Below are positions 23,350 through 31,260 of a stretch of DNA of 64,000 bases, one piece after another; the stretch's first letter is position 1; each line of letters starts with the position of its first letter. The notes beneath the pieces were generated by a model. The model was not told the DNA's origin and searched no databases. It worked only from the letters and a program-made list of their open reading frames with translations. The DNA lies in the NCBI RefSeq assembly GCF_014235785.1, contig NZ_CP060137.1, positions 1,178,001-1,242,000 of the forward strand, read 5' to 3'. Source of the DNA: Bacillus sp. PAMC26568. GTDB lineage: Bacteria > Bacillota > Bacilli > Bacillales > Bacillaceae. A program made the translations under genes and the position numbers.

Positions 23350-24636
23350 ATGCGCACTTATGAAAAATCAAGACAAGCCTTTCAAGAAGCGCTGAAATTA
23401 ATGCCCGGCGGTGTAAATAGCCCTGTCCGCGCGTTTAAATCTGTAGCGATGGATCCGATTTTTATGGAACGAGGAAAAGGCTCTAAAATCTATGACATTG
23501 ATGGAAATGAATATATTGATTATGTGTTATCATGGGGACCGCTTATTTTAGGCCATACAAATGATGAAGTAGTTGAAGCCATTAAAAAAGTGACAGAATC
23601 CGGGACGAGCTTCGGTGCACCTACATTAATTGAAAACGAACTTGCTAAGCTTGTCATCGAACGCGTTCCTTCAATCGAAGTCATCCGTATGGTAAGCTCT
23701 GGCACAGAAGCAACGATGAGCGCATTGCGTCTTGCCCGCGGTTTTACAGGACGAAATAAAATTCTCAAGTTTGAAGGATGCTACCACGGCCATGGTGATT
23801 CTTTATTAATTAAAGCTGGATCTGGGGTGGCGACACTTGGTTTGCCTGACAGCCCAGGTGTACCTGAAGGCATTGCGAAGAACACGATTACGGTTCCTTA
23901 TAATGACCTTGAAAGCGTAAAGTACGCATTTGAACAATTCGGCGACGATGTTGCCGGTGTAATTGTCGAACCTGTTGCAGGAAATATGGGTGTCGTTCCT
24001 CCACTTCCTGGATTTTTAGAAAATCTGAGAGAGATCACGAATCAATATGGATCCCTGTTAATCTTTGATGAAGTTATGACAGGATTTCGGGTTGATTATG
24101 GCTGTGCACAAGGATACTTTGGTGTAACGCCTGACATTACGTGTCTTGGTAAAGTGATTGGCGGAGGGCTTCCTGTTGGTGCCTACGGAGGACGTGCTGA
24201 TATTATGAAGCAAATCGCTCCAAGCGGACCGATCTATCAGGCAGGAACATTGTCCGGAAATCCTCTTGCGATGACAGCGGGGTACGCGACATTAAAACAG
24301 CTGACACCTGATTCATATAAAGAATTTGGCCGTAAAGCAGATCTACTTGAAGAAGGTTTAACAGCAGCAGCTGAAAAATATGAGATTCCTCTTACTGTTA
24401 ACAGAGCTGGCTCGATGATTGGCTTCTTCTTTACAAATGAAAAAGTCACGAACTTCGAAAAAGCAAAAACGTCAAATTTAGAATTTTTCTCGAAATTTTA
24501 TCGCGAAATGGCAAACGAAGGTGTTTTCCTCCCGCCGTCTCAGTTTGAAGGTCTTTTCTTATCAACCGCTCACACGGATGAAGATCTTGCAAAAACGATT
24601 GCTGCCGCAGAAAAAGCTTTTTCTGTATTAAAATAA
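23350..24636 (+). CDS. hemL: glutamate-1-semialdehyde 2,1-aminomutase
   Basis: PLP-dependent transamination of glutamate semialdehyde to 5-aminolevulinate, the second step of the pathway although last in the operon. 428 residues; [27 protein letters not shown], and the PLP-lysine region [17 protein letters not shown]. An upstream in-frame extension inside hemB is ignored because GGAAGGGGG lies just before ATG 23350. Confidence 0.95.
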   Translation: MRTYEKSRQAFQEALKLMPGGVNSPVRAFKSVAMDPIFMERGKGSKIYDIDGNEYIDYVLSWGPLILGHTNDEVVEAIKKVTESGTSFGAPTLIENELAKLVIERVPSIEVIRMVSSGTEATMSALRLARGFTGRNKILKFEGCYHGHGDSLLIKAGSGVATLGLPDSPGVPEGIAKNTITVPYNDLESVKYAFEQFGDDVAGVIVEPVAGNMGVVPPLPGFLENLREITNQYGSLLIFDEVMTGFRVDYGCAQGYFGVTPDITCLGKVIGGGLPVGAYGGRADIMKQIAPSGPIYQAGTLSGNPLAMTAGYATLKQLTPDSYKEFGRKADLLEEGLTAAAEKYEIPLTVNRAGSMIGFFFTNEKVTNFEKAKTSNLEFFSKFYREMANEGVFLPPSQFEGLFLSTAHTDEDLAKTIAAAEKAFSVLK

Positions 24637-24644
24637 GCAAACGA

Positions 24645-24677
24645 AAGCCCCTGCTTGCATGGCGGGGGCTTGTTTTT
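24645..24677 (+). terminator. hem operon terminator
   Basis: 10-bp stem AAGCCCCTGC / GCGGGGGCTT (one G-U), 7-nt loop, then GTTTTT. It sits in front of the convergent small membrane gene and overlaps that gene's stop codon by two bases. Confidence 0.85.
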
Positions 24678-24843
24678 ATTTCTTTTCATAACCTGATTTG
24701 CGGCTTAGCCATTTACTCATTAATATAATTGCTAAACCTATTGCTCCGACTGCAATCATCAGCCAGTCAGCGACAATACCTAGCCATAATGGTATTTGCA
24801 GTAAAAATATTACGCCTATGATAATAAAGAATAAGGGTTTCAT
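24676..24843 (-). CDS. small two-helix membrane protein (55 aa), unrecognised
   Basis: A 55-residue open frame: M-KPLFFIIIGVIFLLQIPLW, a short polar turn with Asp, a second hydrophobic helix (about residues 28-42) and a basic tail SKWLSRKSGYEKK. CAGGAG lies 5 nt before ATG on the minus strand, with a TATACT -10-like hexamer upstream. Hydrophobic pattern, positive tail and ribosome site argue for a real gene. I do not recognise the family and assign no function. Confidence 0.6.
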   Translation of the reverse strand: MKPLFFIIIGVIFLLQIPLWLGIVADWLMIAVGAIGLAIILMSKWLSRKSGYEKK

Positions 24844-24890
24844 AATAACTCCTGTGTTTTTACTCTAGTATAGCTCGTAATCATAGAATT

Positions 24891-24926
24891 AAAAAGAGAA
24901 CGGGCCTGTGCCGATTCTCTTTTTAT
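24891..24926. terminator. bidirectional hairpin
   Basis: 13-bp stem AAAAAGAGAACGG / CCGATTCTCTTTTT with a single bulge and a 7-nt loop. A and T runs on both sides would let it act in either direction, shielding the 55-aa gene from the repeat region. Confidence 0.6.
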
Positions 24927-24929
24927 GAA

Positions 24930-24940
24930 AGGCTCTTTTC
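24930..24940 (+). repeat. AGGCTCTTTTC repeat motif, copy 1
   Basis: An 11-mer followed by an A-rich stretch and TTTGTTGC. The same 11-mer begins related sequence at 50681-50691 (+) and 52428-52438 (-). It adjoins the palindromic element at 24984. Confidence 0.45.
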
Positions 24941-24983
24941 GTAAAGTTTGTTGCCTTTTAGAGAAATGGTTAAAACCTTTAGT

Positions 24984-25070
24984 GGATTGTAGCGGAAGGC
25001 ACTTGACTCCTGCGGGAAATAGAGGCTCCCATCCCTCCCCGCGGAAAGCAAGTGCCTGCAGCGGAAATCC
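24984..25070. repeat. large imperfect palindromic repeat element
   Basis: Arms of about 33 nt: GGATTGTAGCGGAAGGCACT... and its imperfect complement ending ...CAGCGGAAATCC, with matched blocks GGATT, GCACTTG and GCGGG. From memory, elements with GCGGAAGGCACT, CTCCTGCGGG and CCCCGCGGAAAGCAAGTGCCT are dispersed in many Bacillus genomes. No ORF. It could fold as a long hairpin RNA. Confidence 0.75.
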
Positions 25071-25131
25071 ATCGGGTGAAATTTATAATCCAAAAATAAC
25101 AATCAATACGAAAACAGCCTTATGAAATTAA

Positions 25132-25320
25132 TTAATAGCGGTGTGAATCATCCTTCGCTTTTCCTACACCCTCTTGAATGTTCCCTTTGAGTTTATCTTT
25201 TTTGCCTTCGCGCTGCAGATTCGGATTATCTGTTGCATTGCCAACTTGATCTTTTACCTCACCTTTAGCCTGATTCACTTTACCTTTCACTTTATCGCTT
25301 AAACCTTGATCCTTTGACAT
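25132..25320 (-). CDS. CsbD-family stress protein
   Basis: 62-residue, highly charged, repetitive protein (KVKGKVNQAKGEVKDQVG, then KDKLKGNIQEGVGKAKDD) with the CsbD fold signature. CsbD of B. subtilis is a sigma-B general stress protein of unknown biochemical role. The open frame extends upstream to 25401, but AAGGAGTG six bases before ATG 25320 fixes the start. A sigma-B-like promoter lies 35 bp upstream. Confidence 0.85.
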   Translation of the reverse strand: MSKDQGLSDKVKGKVNQAKGEVKDQVGNATDNPNLQREGKKDKLKGNIQEGVGKAKDDSHRY

Positions 25321-25353
25321 TGCAATCACTCCTTTTAGTTTGTTAATAGTTAC

Positions 25354-25379
25354 ATTCCCGGTAAATGTTTTTGCAAAAC
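25354..25379 (-). promoter_or_regulatory. sigma-B-type promoter for csbD-like gene
   Basis: On the minus strand GTTTTG, 14 bp, GGGAAT. This fits the sigma-B pattern GTTTAA-N12-15-GGGWAW with two -35 mismatches and agrees with the stress role of the family. Confidence 0.6.
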
Positions 25380-25421
25380 CTCTCAAAAGCTGTGTACTCA
25401 AAAATTGTATAAGAAATATTC

Positions 25422-25454
25422 ACGTCTATCATTTGGATATCGTGCTCTTTTAGA
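25422..25454 (+). repeat. ACGTCTATCAT...TTTTAGA repeat, copy 1
   Basis: Shares ACGTCTATCAT exactly, then a TGG-containing middle and CTTTTAGA, with 63926-63956. Apart from this, the stretch 25440-25550 holds nothing recognised. Confidence 0.45.
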
Positions 25455-25550
25455 ATAAAATCGCTCGAAACAATCCTTGAAAAAACGATTGAACATACTA
25501 AATACAATTAAAAAGGATCAATGTTTTAGAAATGAGACCAGAAAAATTAC

Positions 25551-25579
25551 TCATAATCTTTGATTCTGTCACATAAACC
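25551..25579 (+). promoter_or_regulatory. sigma-E-type promoter for spoVID
   Basis: TCATAAT (25551-25557), 14-bp spacer, CATAAACC (25572-25579). Against KMATATT-N14-CATACAMT this matches 6 of 7 and 6 of 8, with exact spacing, 45 bp before spoVID, a mother-cell gene in B. subtilis. Confidence 0.6.
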
Positions 25580-25624
25580 TTTAATGTCACAGCTATTTGG
25601 TTAGGCCATTGAAAGGAGGAGTTC

Positions 25625-26644
25625 ATGTTGTCACAGGATCAACAATCATCATTACGGTTTTCTGTTGAAGAATCCGTTTGGTTTCAAAAGGGACAGGAAG
25701 TAGGTGAGCTGTTATCCATCTCATTAGATCCAGACATCTCCATCCAGGAATACGATCAGTACATCTCCATTCGGGGTGCACTGCAACTAACGGGTGAGTA
25801 CAAAATAGATGAGGATTACAACGAAGAGGGATTTGAATATGCCAATCTCAGGTTTATCAGTGATGTTGAAACACGAGAAGATGGCATATCACAGCTGCTC
25901 CACCGCTTTCCTGTCGATATTACCATCCCTAGAAACAGAATTGGTAATCTAGAAGAAGTGTATGTAACCATTGAATCGTTTGACTATGATTTATCAGAGA
26001 GCCGCAATCTGAAATTGGTTGCTGATTTGGAAATAAGCGGGATTGCAAGCCAGGATACAGAAGAAGGGTATGAAGAGGAAGAGCAATCAGAAGATCACAG
26101 CAGTTCTGAAGAAGAGCTTGAACCTCTCTTTCGCACACCTCAAGCACTCCTGTCTGAGGAAGATACACAGGAAGCTTATACAGAATCCTATGAAGCTGTC
26201 TTAGTAAATGAAAATGACAAAGATGATGAATTATATCAGCCGTTTGATGTAGAGGTCAGAAAACAAGCCATTCAGGAAGAAATTGCCCAGCCGGAAATTC
26301 ATTATAACTTCAGCAAACCTCAGGATGAGCATGAGCATGAAGAAGCATATGCGGCACAGCCTAAACTAAGCCCGCGGAGCAGAAAAGAAGAAGCAAAACA
26401 ACAGGAACAGCCAAAGCAAACCGAAAATTCCCTTTACTTAACAAAGCTTTTTGGCCGTGAAGATGAAGAAGAATTTTCAAAGCTTAAAATCTGCATTGTT
26501 CAACAGGGAGAGTCAATTGACAGTATTTGCGACCGCTATGACATTACTGCCCAGCAGCTGCATCGTGTAAATCAATTAAATTCAGATGCAGATGTTCATG
26601 AAGGGCAGACTTTATATATTCCGGTTTATGCGAACACGCGTTAA
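25625..26644 (+). CDS. spoVID: stage VI sporulation protein D (spore coat assembly, LysM)
   Basis: Mother-cell protein that directs encasement of the spore by coat layers and interacts with SafA and SpoIVA in B. subtilis. Conserved N-terminal beta-rich domain (about 8-150, starting LRFSVEESVWFQKGQE), an acidic low-complexity middle (about 155-285), and a C-terminal LysM domain (about 290-335, CIVQQGESIDSICDRYDI). 339 residues, much shorter than the 575 of B. subtilis, the loss being in the acidic middle. AAAGGAGGA precedes ATG. Confidence 0.92.
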   Translation: MLSQDQQSSLRFSVEESVWFQKGQEVGELLSISLDPDISIQEYDQYISIRGALQLTGEYKIDEDYNEEGFEYANLRFISDVETREDGISQLLHRFPVDITIPRNRIGNLEEVYVTIESFDYDLSESRNLKLVADLEISGIASQDTEEGYEEEEQSEDHSSSEEELEPLFRTPQALLSEEDTQEAYTESYEAVLVNENDKDDELYQPFDVEVRKQAIQEEIAQPEIHYNFSKPQDEHEHEEAYAAQPKLSPRSRKEEAKQQEQPKQTENSLYLTKLFGREDEEEFSKLKICIVQQGESIDSICDRYDITAQQLHRVNQLNSDADVHEGQTLYIPVYANTR

Positions 26645-26653
26645 AATGTTCAG

Positions 26654-26692
26654 AACAGCTCGGGGGAGGAGCATTCCTCAGCTGTTTTTTTT
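26654..26692 (+). terminator. spoVID terminator
   Basis: Stem AACAGCT / AGCTGTT continuing through GAGGA / TCCTC, then a run of eight T. Confidence 0.82.
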
Positions 26693-26756
26693 GTAAAGCT
26701 CTTTTTCAAAATGTGATTGTTTCATTGTTCCTTCTAAAAGGGAGGTGAGTCAAAAA

Positions 26757-27797
26757 GTGGTGAGAGACCAAATGGAAAAGCTGATTCCGGTTATGAATCA
26801 ATACGATTTGACAGCAGAGTATGCGGAATCAATCAGTGACAAACTTGTAAAAGTCTATACAAGTTCAGGAGCGGCGTACGCTTTGAAAAAAGTCTCTGCA
26901 CATCGTAATGACCATTTTATAGAAACGCTTCATACAGCGCATCAAAAAGGGTTTTCTGCCTATGTTCCGATCTTCAGAAATAAACATCGGCAGTTTTTCA
27001 CATCCGATGGCGAGAATTGGTATTACATCATGCCTTGGCTCCACAATGAATCAGCAGATGAGCGAGATGAACGGCATAAGAATATGTTCAGGGAATTAGC
27101 TTCTCTTCATCAGAAAACGGTCATTACGGAAAAATTGAATCAGGATCATCTGAAATTTCATTATGAAACGTTATCGAAACAATGGGCTGATAACAAAGAC
27201 ATGTACGAGAAATATGTAGAGGAATGCGAAAAAAGATGGTACTTGTCTCCATTTGAACTGCAGGCTGTCACTTACTATTTTGAGACAGCAAGAGCCACTG
27301 AGTTTGCAAGGAAAAAGCTTGACGAATGGTATGAGATCATGAAAGAAAAAGAAGATGCACGCCAGGTCATCATACACGGCAGAGCTTCCATTCATCATTT
27401 TTTATATGATGAACAGGGCACAGGATTTTTGACAAACTTTGAGCAATCAAGAGTCTCATCTCCGATTGACGACTTGCTTCTCTTCTATCACCGTACGTTT
27501 CATACGTACCCATTTGCCGGTGATGAATGTGTGGATTGGCTGTATACGTATCAGCAGAATTTTCCTTACCGCGCTGAAGAGATGATTTTGTTTATGAGCT
27601 ATTCTGCTTATCCTGATTTCATCTACAGAAACTTAAAAAAACATATGAATCAGGGAGATCGCGGCGCCACACAGCTGAAAAAAAATCAGGATATTATAAA
27701 ATCGTACTGGACGTTTAAAAATATCGAATATTTTATAATGAAAGTAACACAAATAGAAGAGAATAAAAAAATAGCTGCTGAGCAGCAATCAACATAA
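26757..27797 (+). CDS. ysxE: YsxE, CotS-like spore coat kinase-fold protein
   Basis: 346-residue protein of the CotS/YsxE/YutH family, which has an aminoglycoside-phosphotransferase-like fold; coat-associated in B. subtilis. Visible are a kinase-like N-lobe (YALKKVSAHRND), WYYIMPWLHNE, and a catalytic-loop-like IIHGRASIHHFLY where canonical kinases have HGD, so catalysis is doubtful. A GTG at 26745 lies inside the ribosome site (AAAGGGAGGTGA); GTG 26757 is better spaced. Partner of spoVID, as in B. subtilis. Confidence 0.85.
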   Translation: MVRDQMEKLIPVMNQYDLTAEYAESISDKLVKVYTSSGAAYALKKVSAHRNDHFIETLHTAHQKGFSAYVPIFRNKHRQFFTSDGENWYYIMPWLHNESADERDERHKNMFRELASLHQKTVITEKLNQDHLKFHYETLSKQWADNKDMYEKYVEECEKRWYLSPFELQAVTYYFETARATEFARKKLDEWYEIMKEKEDARQVIIHGRASIHHFLYDEQGTGFLTNFEQSRVSSPIDDLLLFYHRTFHTYPFAGDECVDWLYTYQQNFPYRAEEMILFMSYSAYPDFIYRNLKKHMNQGDRGATQLKKNQDIIKSYWTFKNIEYFIMKVTQIEENKKIAAEQQST

Positions 27798-27833
27798 AAG
27801 AATCCCAATCAATAAGCTGATTGGGTTCTTTAA
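27798..27833. terminator. bidirectional terminator between ysxE and convergent gene
   Basis: Stem AAGAATCCCAATCA / TGATTGGGTTCTT with one bulge; the two convergent stop codons flank it and both strands end in short T runs. Confidence 0.75.
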
Positions 27834-28021
27834 ATCCAGTCCATATGAAGGGCAACACCTAGGAAAATCAATAATGCCAATAAAATGATATCAATGGGTG
27901 TCGGAAATATCAGTGTCCGTACAGCTTGGAAAATTGTAATCGGAACAATAAATTGAACTCCAATCCCGCGGAATTGCTTCACCCAAGGGGTAAAGTTATA
28001 GGAATTAAATTTTTTTCGCAT
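27830..28021 (-). CDS. small membrane protein (63 aa), unrecognised
   Basis: A basic, aromatic N-terminus (MRKKFNSYNFTPWVKQFRG) is followed by a hydrophobic segment around residues 20-32, FPTP, and a second helix (about 42-60) ending HMDWI. AAGGAG lies 8 nt before ATG, which supports translation. I do not recognise the family. It stands alone between ysxE and the valS leader on the opposite strand. Confidence 0.65.
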   Translation of the reverse strand: MRKKFNSYNFTPWVKQFRGIGVQFIVPITIFQAVRTLIFPTPIDIILLALLIFLGVALHMDWI

Positions 28022-28125
28022 CTTAAATCTCCTTACTAAAGCCTTTTCTTGCTAACAAGGTATGTGTATATACCCATTTGTGTGCGCTTGTCGTGTATAA
28101 AGGTGAAGAAAAATGGAGAAGATGA

Positions 28126-28155
28126 TTGACGTAAAAAGGAAAGATTGTATACAAT
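28126..28155 (+). promoter_or_regulatory. sigma-A promoter for the valS leader
   Basis: TTGACG (28126-28131) with TATACA 16 bp or TACAAT 18 bp downstream. Transcription would start near 28160, giving a leader of about 310 nt before valS. Confidence 0.65.
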
Positions 28156-28199
28156 AATACATATATGCTTTTTATCATTACAAAACATACTTTGACAGG

Positions 28200-28434
28200 G
28201 AAGAGTAAAGCCTAAAGCTGTTTTTAGAGAGAGAAATCATTTGCTGAAAGATTTCTTAAACAAGCTCGCTTGAAGGTCGCCCTTGAGTAATTCTCTTGAA
28301 CTTGAAGTAGAGAGAATCGGCACGAAAGCCGTTATCCCATTTGAGAGCATAGGCTGCAGTATTTTGCCTATGAAAAAAGGTGGCACCGCGAAATCAACTC
28401 CTTTCGTCCTTTTATTGGATGAGAGGAGTTTTTT
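28200..28434 (+). promoter_or_regulatory. T-box leader controlling valS
   Basis: The T-box core AGGTGGCACCGCG is at 28378-28390. It is followed by a 14-bp terminator (AACTCCTTTCGTCC / GGATGAGAGGAGTT, 28396-28430) with a T run. Upstream is the large stem I region; GTC at 28276-28278 (in GAAGGTCGCCC) is a candidate valine specifier. Uncharged tRNA-Val is expected to favour antitermination. The T-box and terminator are clear; the specifier is inferred. Confidence 0.9.
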
Positions 28435-28471
28435 ATTGTTTTTTCTGGCTGATATATAAGGAGGAAGAAGA

Positions 28472-31114
28472 ATGGAGAAAAATGAACAAACTCTCTCAAC
28501 AAAATACGATCCGCAGGCAATTGAACGTGATCGCTACGATTATTGGCTAAAAGGCAAATACTTCGAAGCAACAAATGACCAGGAGAAGCAGCCTTATACT
28601 ATTGTCATTCCGCCGCCAAACGTAACAGGAAAATTGCATCTTGGGCATGCATGGGACACGACGCTTCAAGATATTGTTACCCGCATGAAAAGAATGCAAG
28701 GTTATGATGTATTATGGCTTCCTGGAATGGACCATGCAGGAATTGCCACACAGGCAAAGGTAGAAGGCAAACTGCGTGAAGAAGGCAAATCACGATATGA
28801 TCTTGGCCGTGAAAAATTCGTTGCAGAAACATGGAAATGGAAAGAGGAATATGCTTCCCATATCCGCGCACAATGGTCAAAGCTTGGGTTAGGATTGGAT
28901 TACTCCCGTGAGCGCTTCACGCTTGATGAAGGCCTTTCAAAAGCAGTAAATGAAGTATTCGTATCTCTTTATAGAAAAGGATTAATCTACCGCGGCGAGT
29001 ACATTATTAACTGGGATCCAAAAACGAAAACAGCTTTATCGGACATTGAGGTAATTCACCAAGACGTACAAGGTGCCTTCTACCACATGCGTTATCAGCT
29101 ATCAGACGGATCAGGACACATTGAAATTGCAACAACGCGCCCTGAAACAATGCTTGGAGATACAGCTGTAGCTGTTCATCCTGAAGATGACCGCTACAAG
29201 CATTTAATCGGCAAAACCGTGATTCTTCCTATCGTCGGCCGTGAAATTCCAATCGTAGGCGATGATTATGTTGATATGGAATTTGGCTCAGGTGCTGTAA
29301 AAATCACACCTGCACATGACCCAAATGACTTTGAAATTGGCAACCGTCACAACTTAGAGCGTGTACTTGTTATGAACGAAGATGGAACGATGAATGCAAA
29401 TGCAGGCAAGTATAATGGTCTTGACCGTTTTGAATGCCGCAAGCAAATCGTAAAAGATCTTCAGGAAATGGAAGTTTTATTCAAAATTGAAGAGCACATT
29501 CATTCTGTTGGACACAGCGAACGAAGCGGCGCAGTTGTTGAACCTTACCTTTCAACACAATGGTTTGTTAAAATGCAGCCGCTTGCTGATGCAGCGATTG
29601 AGCTTCAAAGTAAAGAAGAAAAAGTAAACTTTATTCCAAACCGATTTGAAAATACGTACATGCGCTGGATGGAAAACATCCGCGACTGGTGTATTTCAAG
29701 ACAGCTTTGGTGGGGACATAGAATTCCGGCCTGGTATAACAAAGAAACAGGAGAGGTTCATGTTGATCACTCACCGCCTGCAGATATTGAAAACTGGGAA
29801 CAGGATAAAGACGTTCTTGATACTTGGTTCAGCTCTGCGTTATGGCCGTTTTCTACATTAGGCTGGCCAGATACAGAGTCGATCGATTATCAGCGCTTCT
29901 ATCCTACGGATGTACTTGTAACGGGTTATGATATTATTTTCTTCTGGGTTTCTCGCATGATTTTCCAAGGCCTTGAATTTACAGGACAGCGTCCATTTAA
30001 AGATGTGCTGATTCACGGACTTGTACGCGATGAACAAGGACGTAAAATGAGTAAATCGCTTGGAAATGGCGTCGATCCAATGGATGTAATCGAGAAATAT
30101 GGAGCAGATTCATTGCGCTACTTCCTGTCAACAGGTAGCTCTCCAGGCCAGGACTTGCGTTTCAGCTATGAAAAAGTGGAAGCAACTTGGAATTTTGCCA
30201 ACAAGATCTGGAACGCTTCACGCTTTGCTTTAATGAACATGGATGGACTGAAAGTTGAAGAGATTGATATTACTGGTGAAAAATCGGTAGCGGATAAATG
30301 GATTCTTACTCGCTTAAACGAAACAATCGATCAAGTGACAAAACTAGCTGATAAATATGAATTCGGTGAAGTAGGCCGCTACCTTTATAACTTTATCTGG
30401 GATGATTTCTGTGACTGGTATATTGAAATGGCGAAGCTTCCATTATACGGCGACAATGAAGAAGCGAAGAAAACGACTCGTTCGATTTTAGCTTATGTCC
30501 TTGATAACACGATGAGACTTCTTCATCCATTTATGCCTTTCATTACCGAGGAAATATGGCAGAACCTTCCTCATAAAGGCGAATCCATTACAATAGCGAA
30601 ATGGCCTGAGGCAGATGCTTCATTAACAGATCAGGAAGCAGCATCAAATATGAAATTGCTTGTCGAAGTGATTCGCAGCGTACGTAACGTTCGTGCAGAG
30701 GTTAACACACCGATGAGCAAGCAAATTCCGCTTTTCATTAAAGCGAAAAATGCAGACATTCAAATACAGCTTGATCAAAACCGCGCTTATATTGAACGCT
30801 TCTGTAACACGAGCAGCCTGACAATCAGTACAGATGCTGCAACTGGTGAAAAAGCGATGACAGCAGTAGTAACTGGAGCAGAGCTTATTTTTCCGCTTGA
30901 AGGTCTAATTAATTTAGACGAAGAAATTTTACGTCTGCAAAAAGAGCTCGATAAATTGAATAACGAAGTTGAACGTGTTCAAAAGAAACTGGGCAATGAA
31001 GGCTTTGTGAAAAAAGCACCTGAAAAAGTCATTGAAGAAGAACGTGCAAAAGAAAAAGACTATGTTGAAAAAAGAGAAGCTGTCCTTTCAAGAATCAGTG
31101 AGTTAAAGGGATAA
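28472..31114 (+). CDS. valS: valyl-tRNA synthetase
   Basis: Class I aminoacyl-tRNA synthetase charging tRNA-Val, with a post-transfer editing domain. 880 residues: HLGH in [15 protein letters not shown] (about 45-59), CP1 editing domain (about 180-370, [13 protein letters not shown]), [10 protein letters not shown], anticodon-binding domain, and a C-terminal coiled coil (about 810-880). AAGGAGG precedes ATG. Controlled by the upstream T-box. Confidence 0.97.
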   Translation: MEKNEQTLSTKYDPQAIERDRYDYWLKGKYFEATNDQEKQPYTIVIPPPNVTGKLHLGHAWDTTLQDIVTRMKRMQGYDVLWLPGMDHAGIATQAKVEGKLREEGKSRYDLGREKFVAETWKWKEEYASHIRAQWSKLGLGLDYSRERFTLDEGLSKAVNEVFVSLYRKGLIYRGEYIINWDPKTKTALSDIEVIHQDVQGAFYHMRYQLSDGSGHIEIATTRPETMLGDTAVAVHPEDDRYKHLIGKTVILPIVGREIPIVGDDYVDMEFGSGAVKITPAHDPNDFEIGNRHNLERVLVMNEDGTMNANAGKYNGLDRFECRKQIVKDLQEMEVLFKIEEHIHSVGHSERSGAVVEPYLSTQWFVKMQPLADAAIELQSKEEKVNFIPNRFENTYMRWMENIRDWCISRQLWWGHRIPAWYNKETGEVHVDHSPPADIENWEQDKDVLDTWFSSALWPFSTLGWPDTESIDYQRFYPTDVLVTGYDIIFFWVSRMIFQGLEFTGQRPFKDVLIHGLVRDEQGRKMSKSLGNGVDPMDVIEKYGADSLRYFLSTGSSPGQDLRFSYEKVEATWNFANKIWNASRFALMNMDGLKVEEIDITGEKSVADKWILTRLNETIDQVTKLADKYEFGEVGRYLYNFIWDDFCDWYIEMAKLPLYGDNEEAKKTTRSILAYVLDNTMRLLHPFMPFITEEIWQNLPHKGESITIAKWPEADASLTDQEAASNMKLLVEVIRSVRNVRAEVNTPMSKQIPLFIKAKNADIQIQLDQNRAYIERFCNTSSLTISTDAATGEKAMTAVVTGAELIFPLEGLINLDEEILRLQKELDKLNNEVERVQKKLGNEGFVKKAPEKVIEEERAKEKDYVEKREAVLSRISELKG

Positions 31115-31126
31115 TTATCATACAGG

Positions 31127-31162
31127 CTCGGGTGTGATTGTTAGAATCACACCCGAGTTTTC
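31127..31162 (+). terminator. valS terminator
   Basis: Perfect 13-bp stem CTCGGGTGTGATT / AATCACACCCGAG, 5-nt loop, then TTTTC. Confidence 0.9.
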
Positions 31163-31260
31163 ATATATAATCAGAGCGAATAATAATAAGTTTAGCTAAA
31201 AGCACCTGTCAGACAGGGAGCTTGGCTTTTCTTATAAAGAGAGAGAAGGGGCTGTTACAG

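Noticed and set aside
28060-28075. GGTAT...ATACC inverted repeat before the valS promoter as an operator
   Set aside because: Only five-base arms in AT-rich DNA; too weak to support a call.
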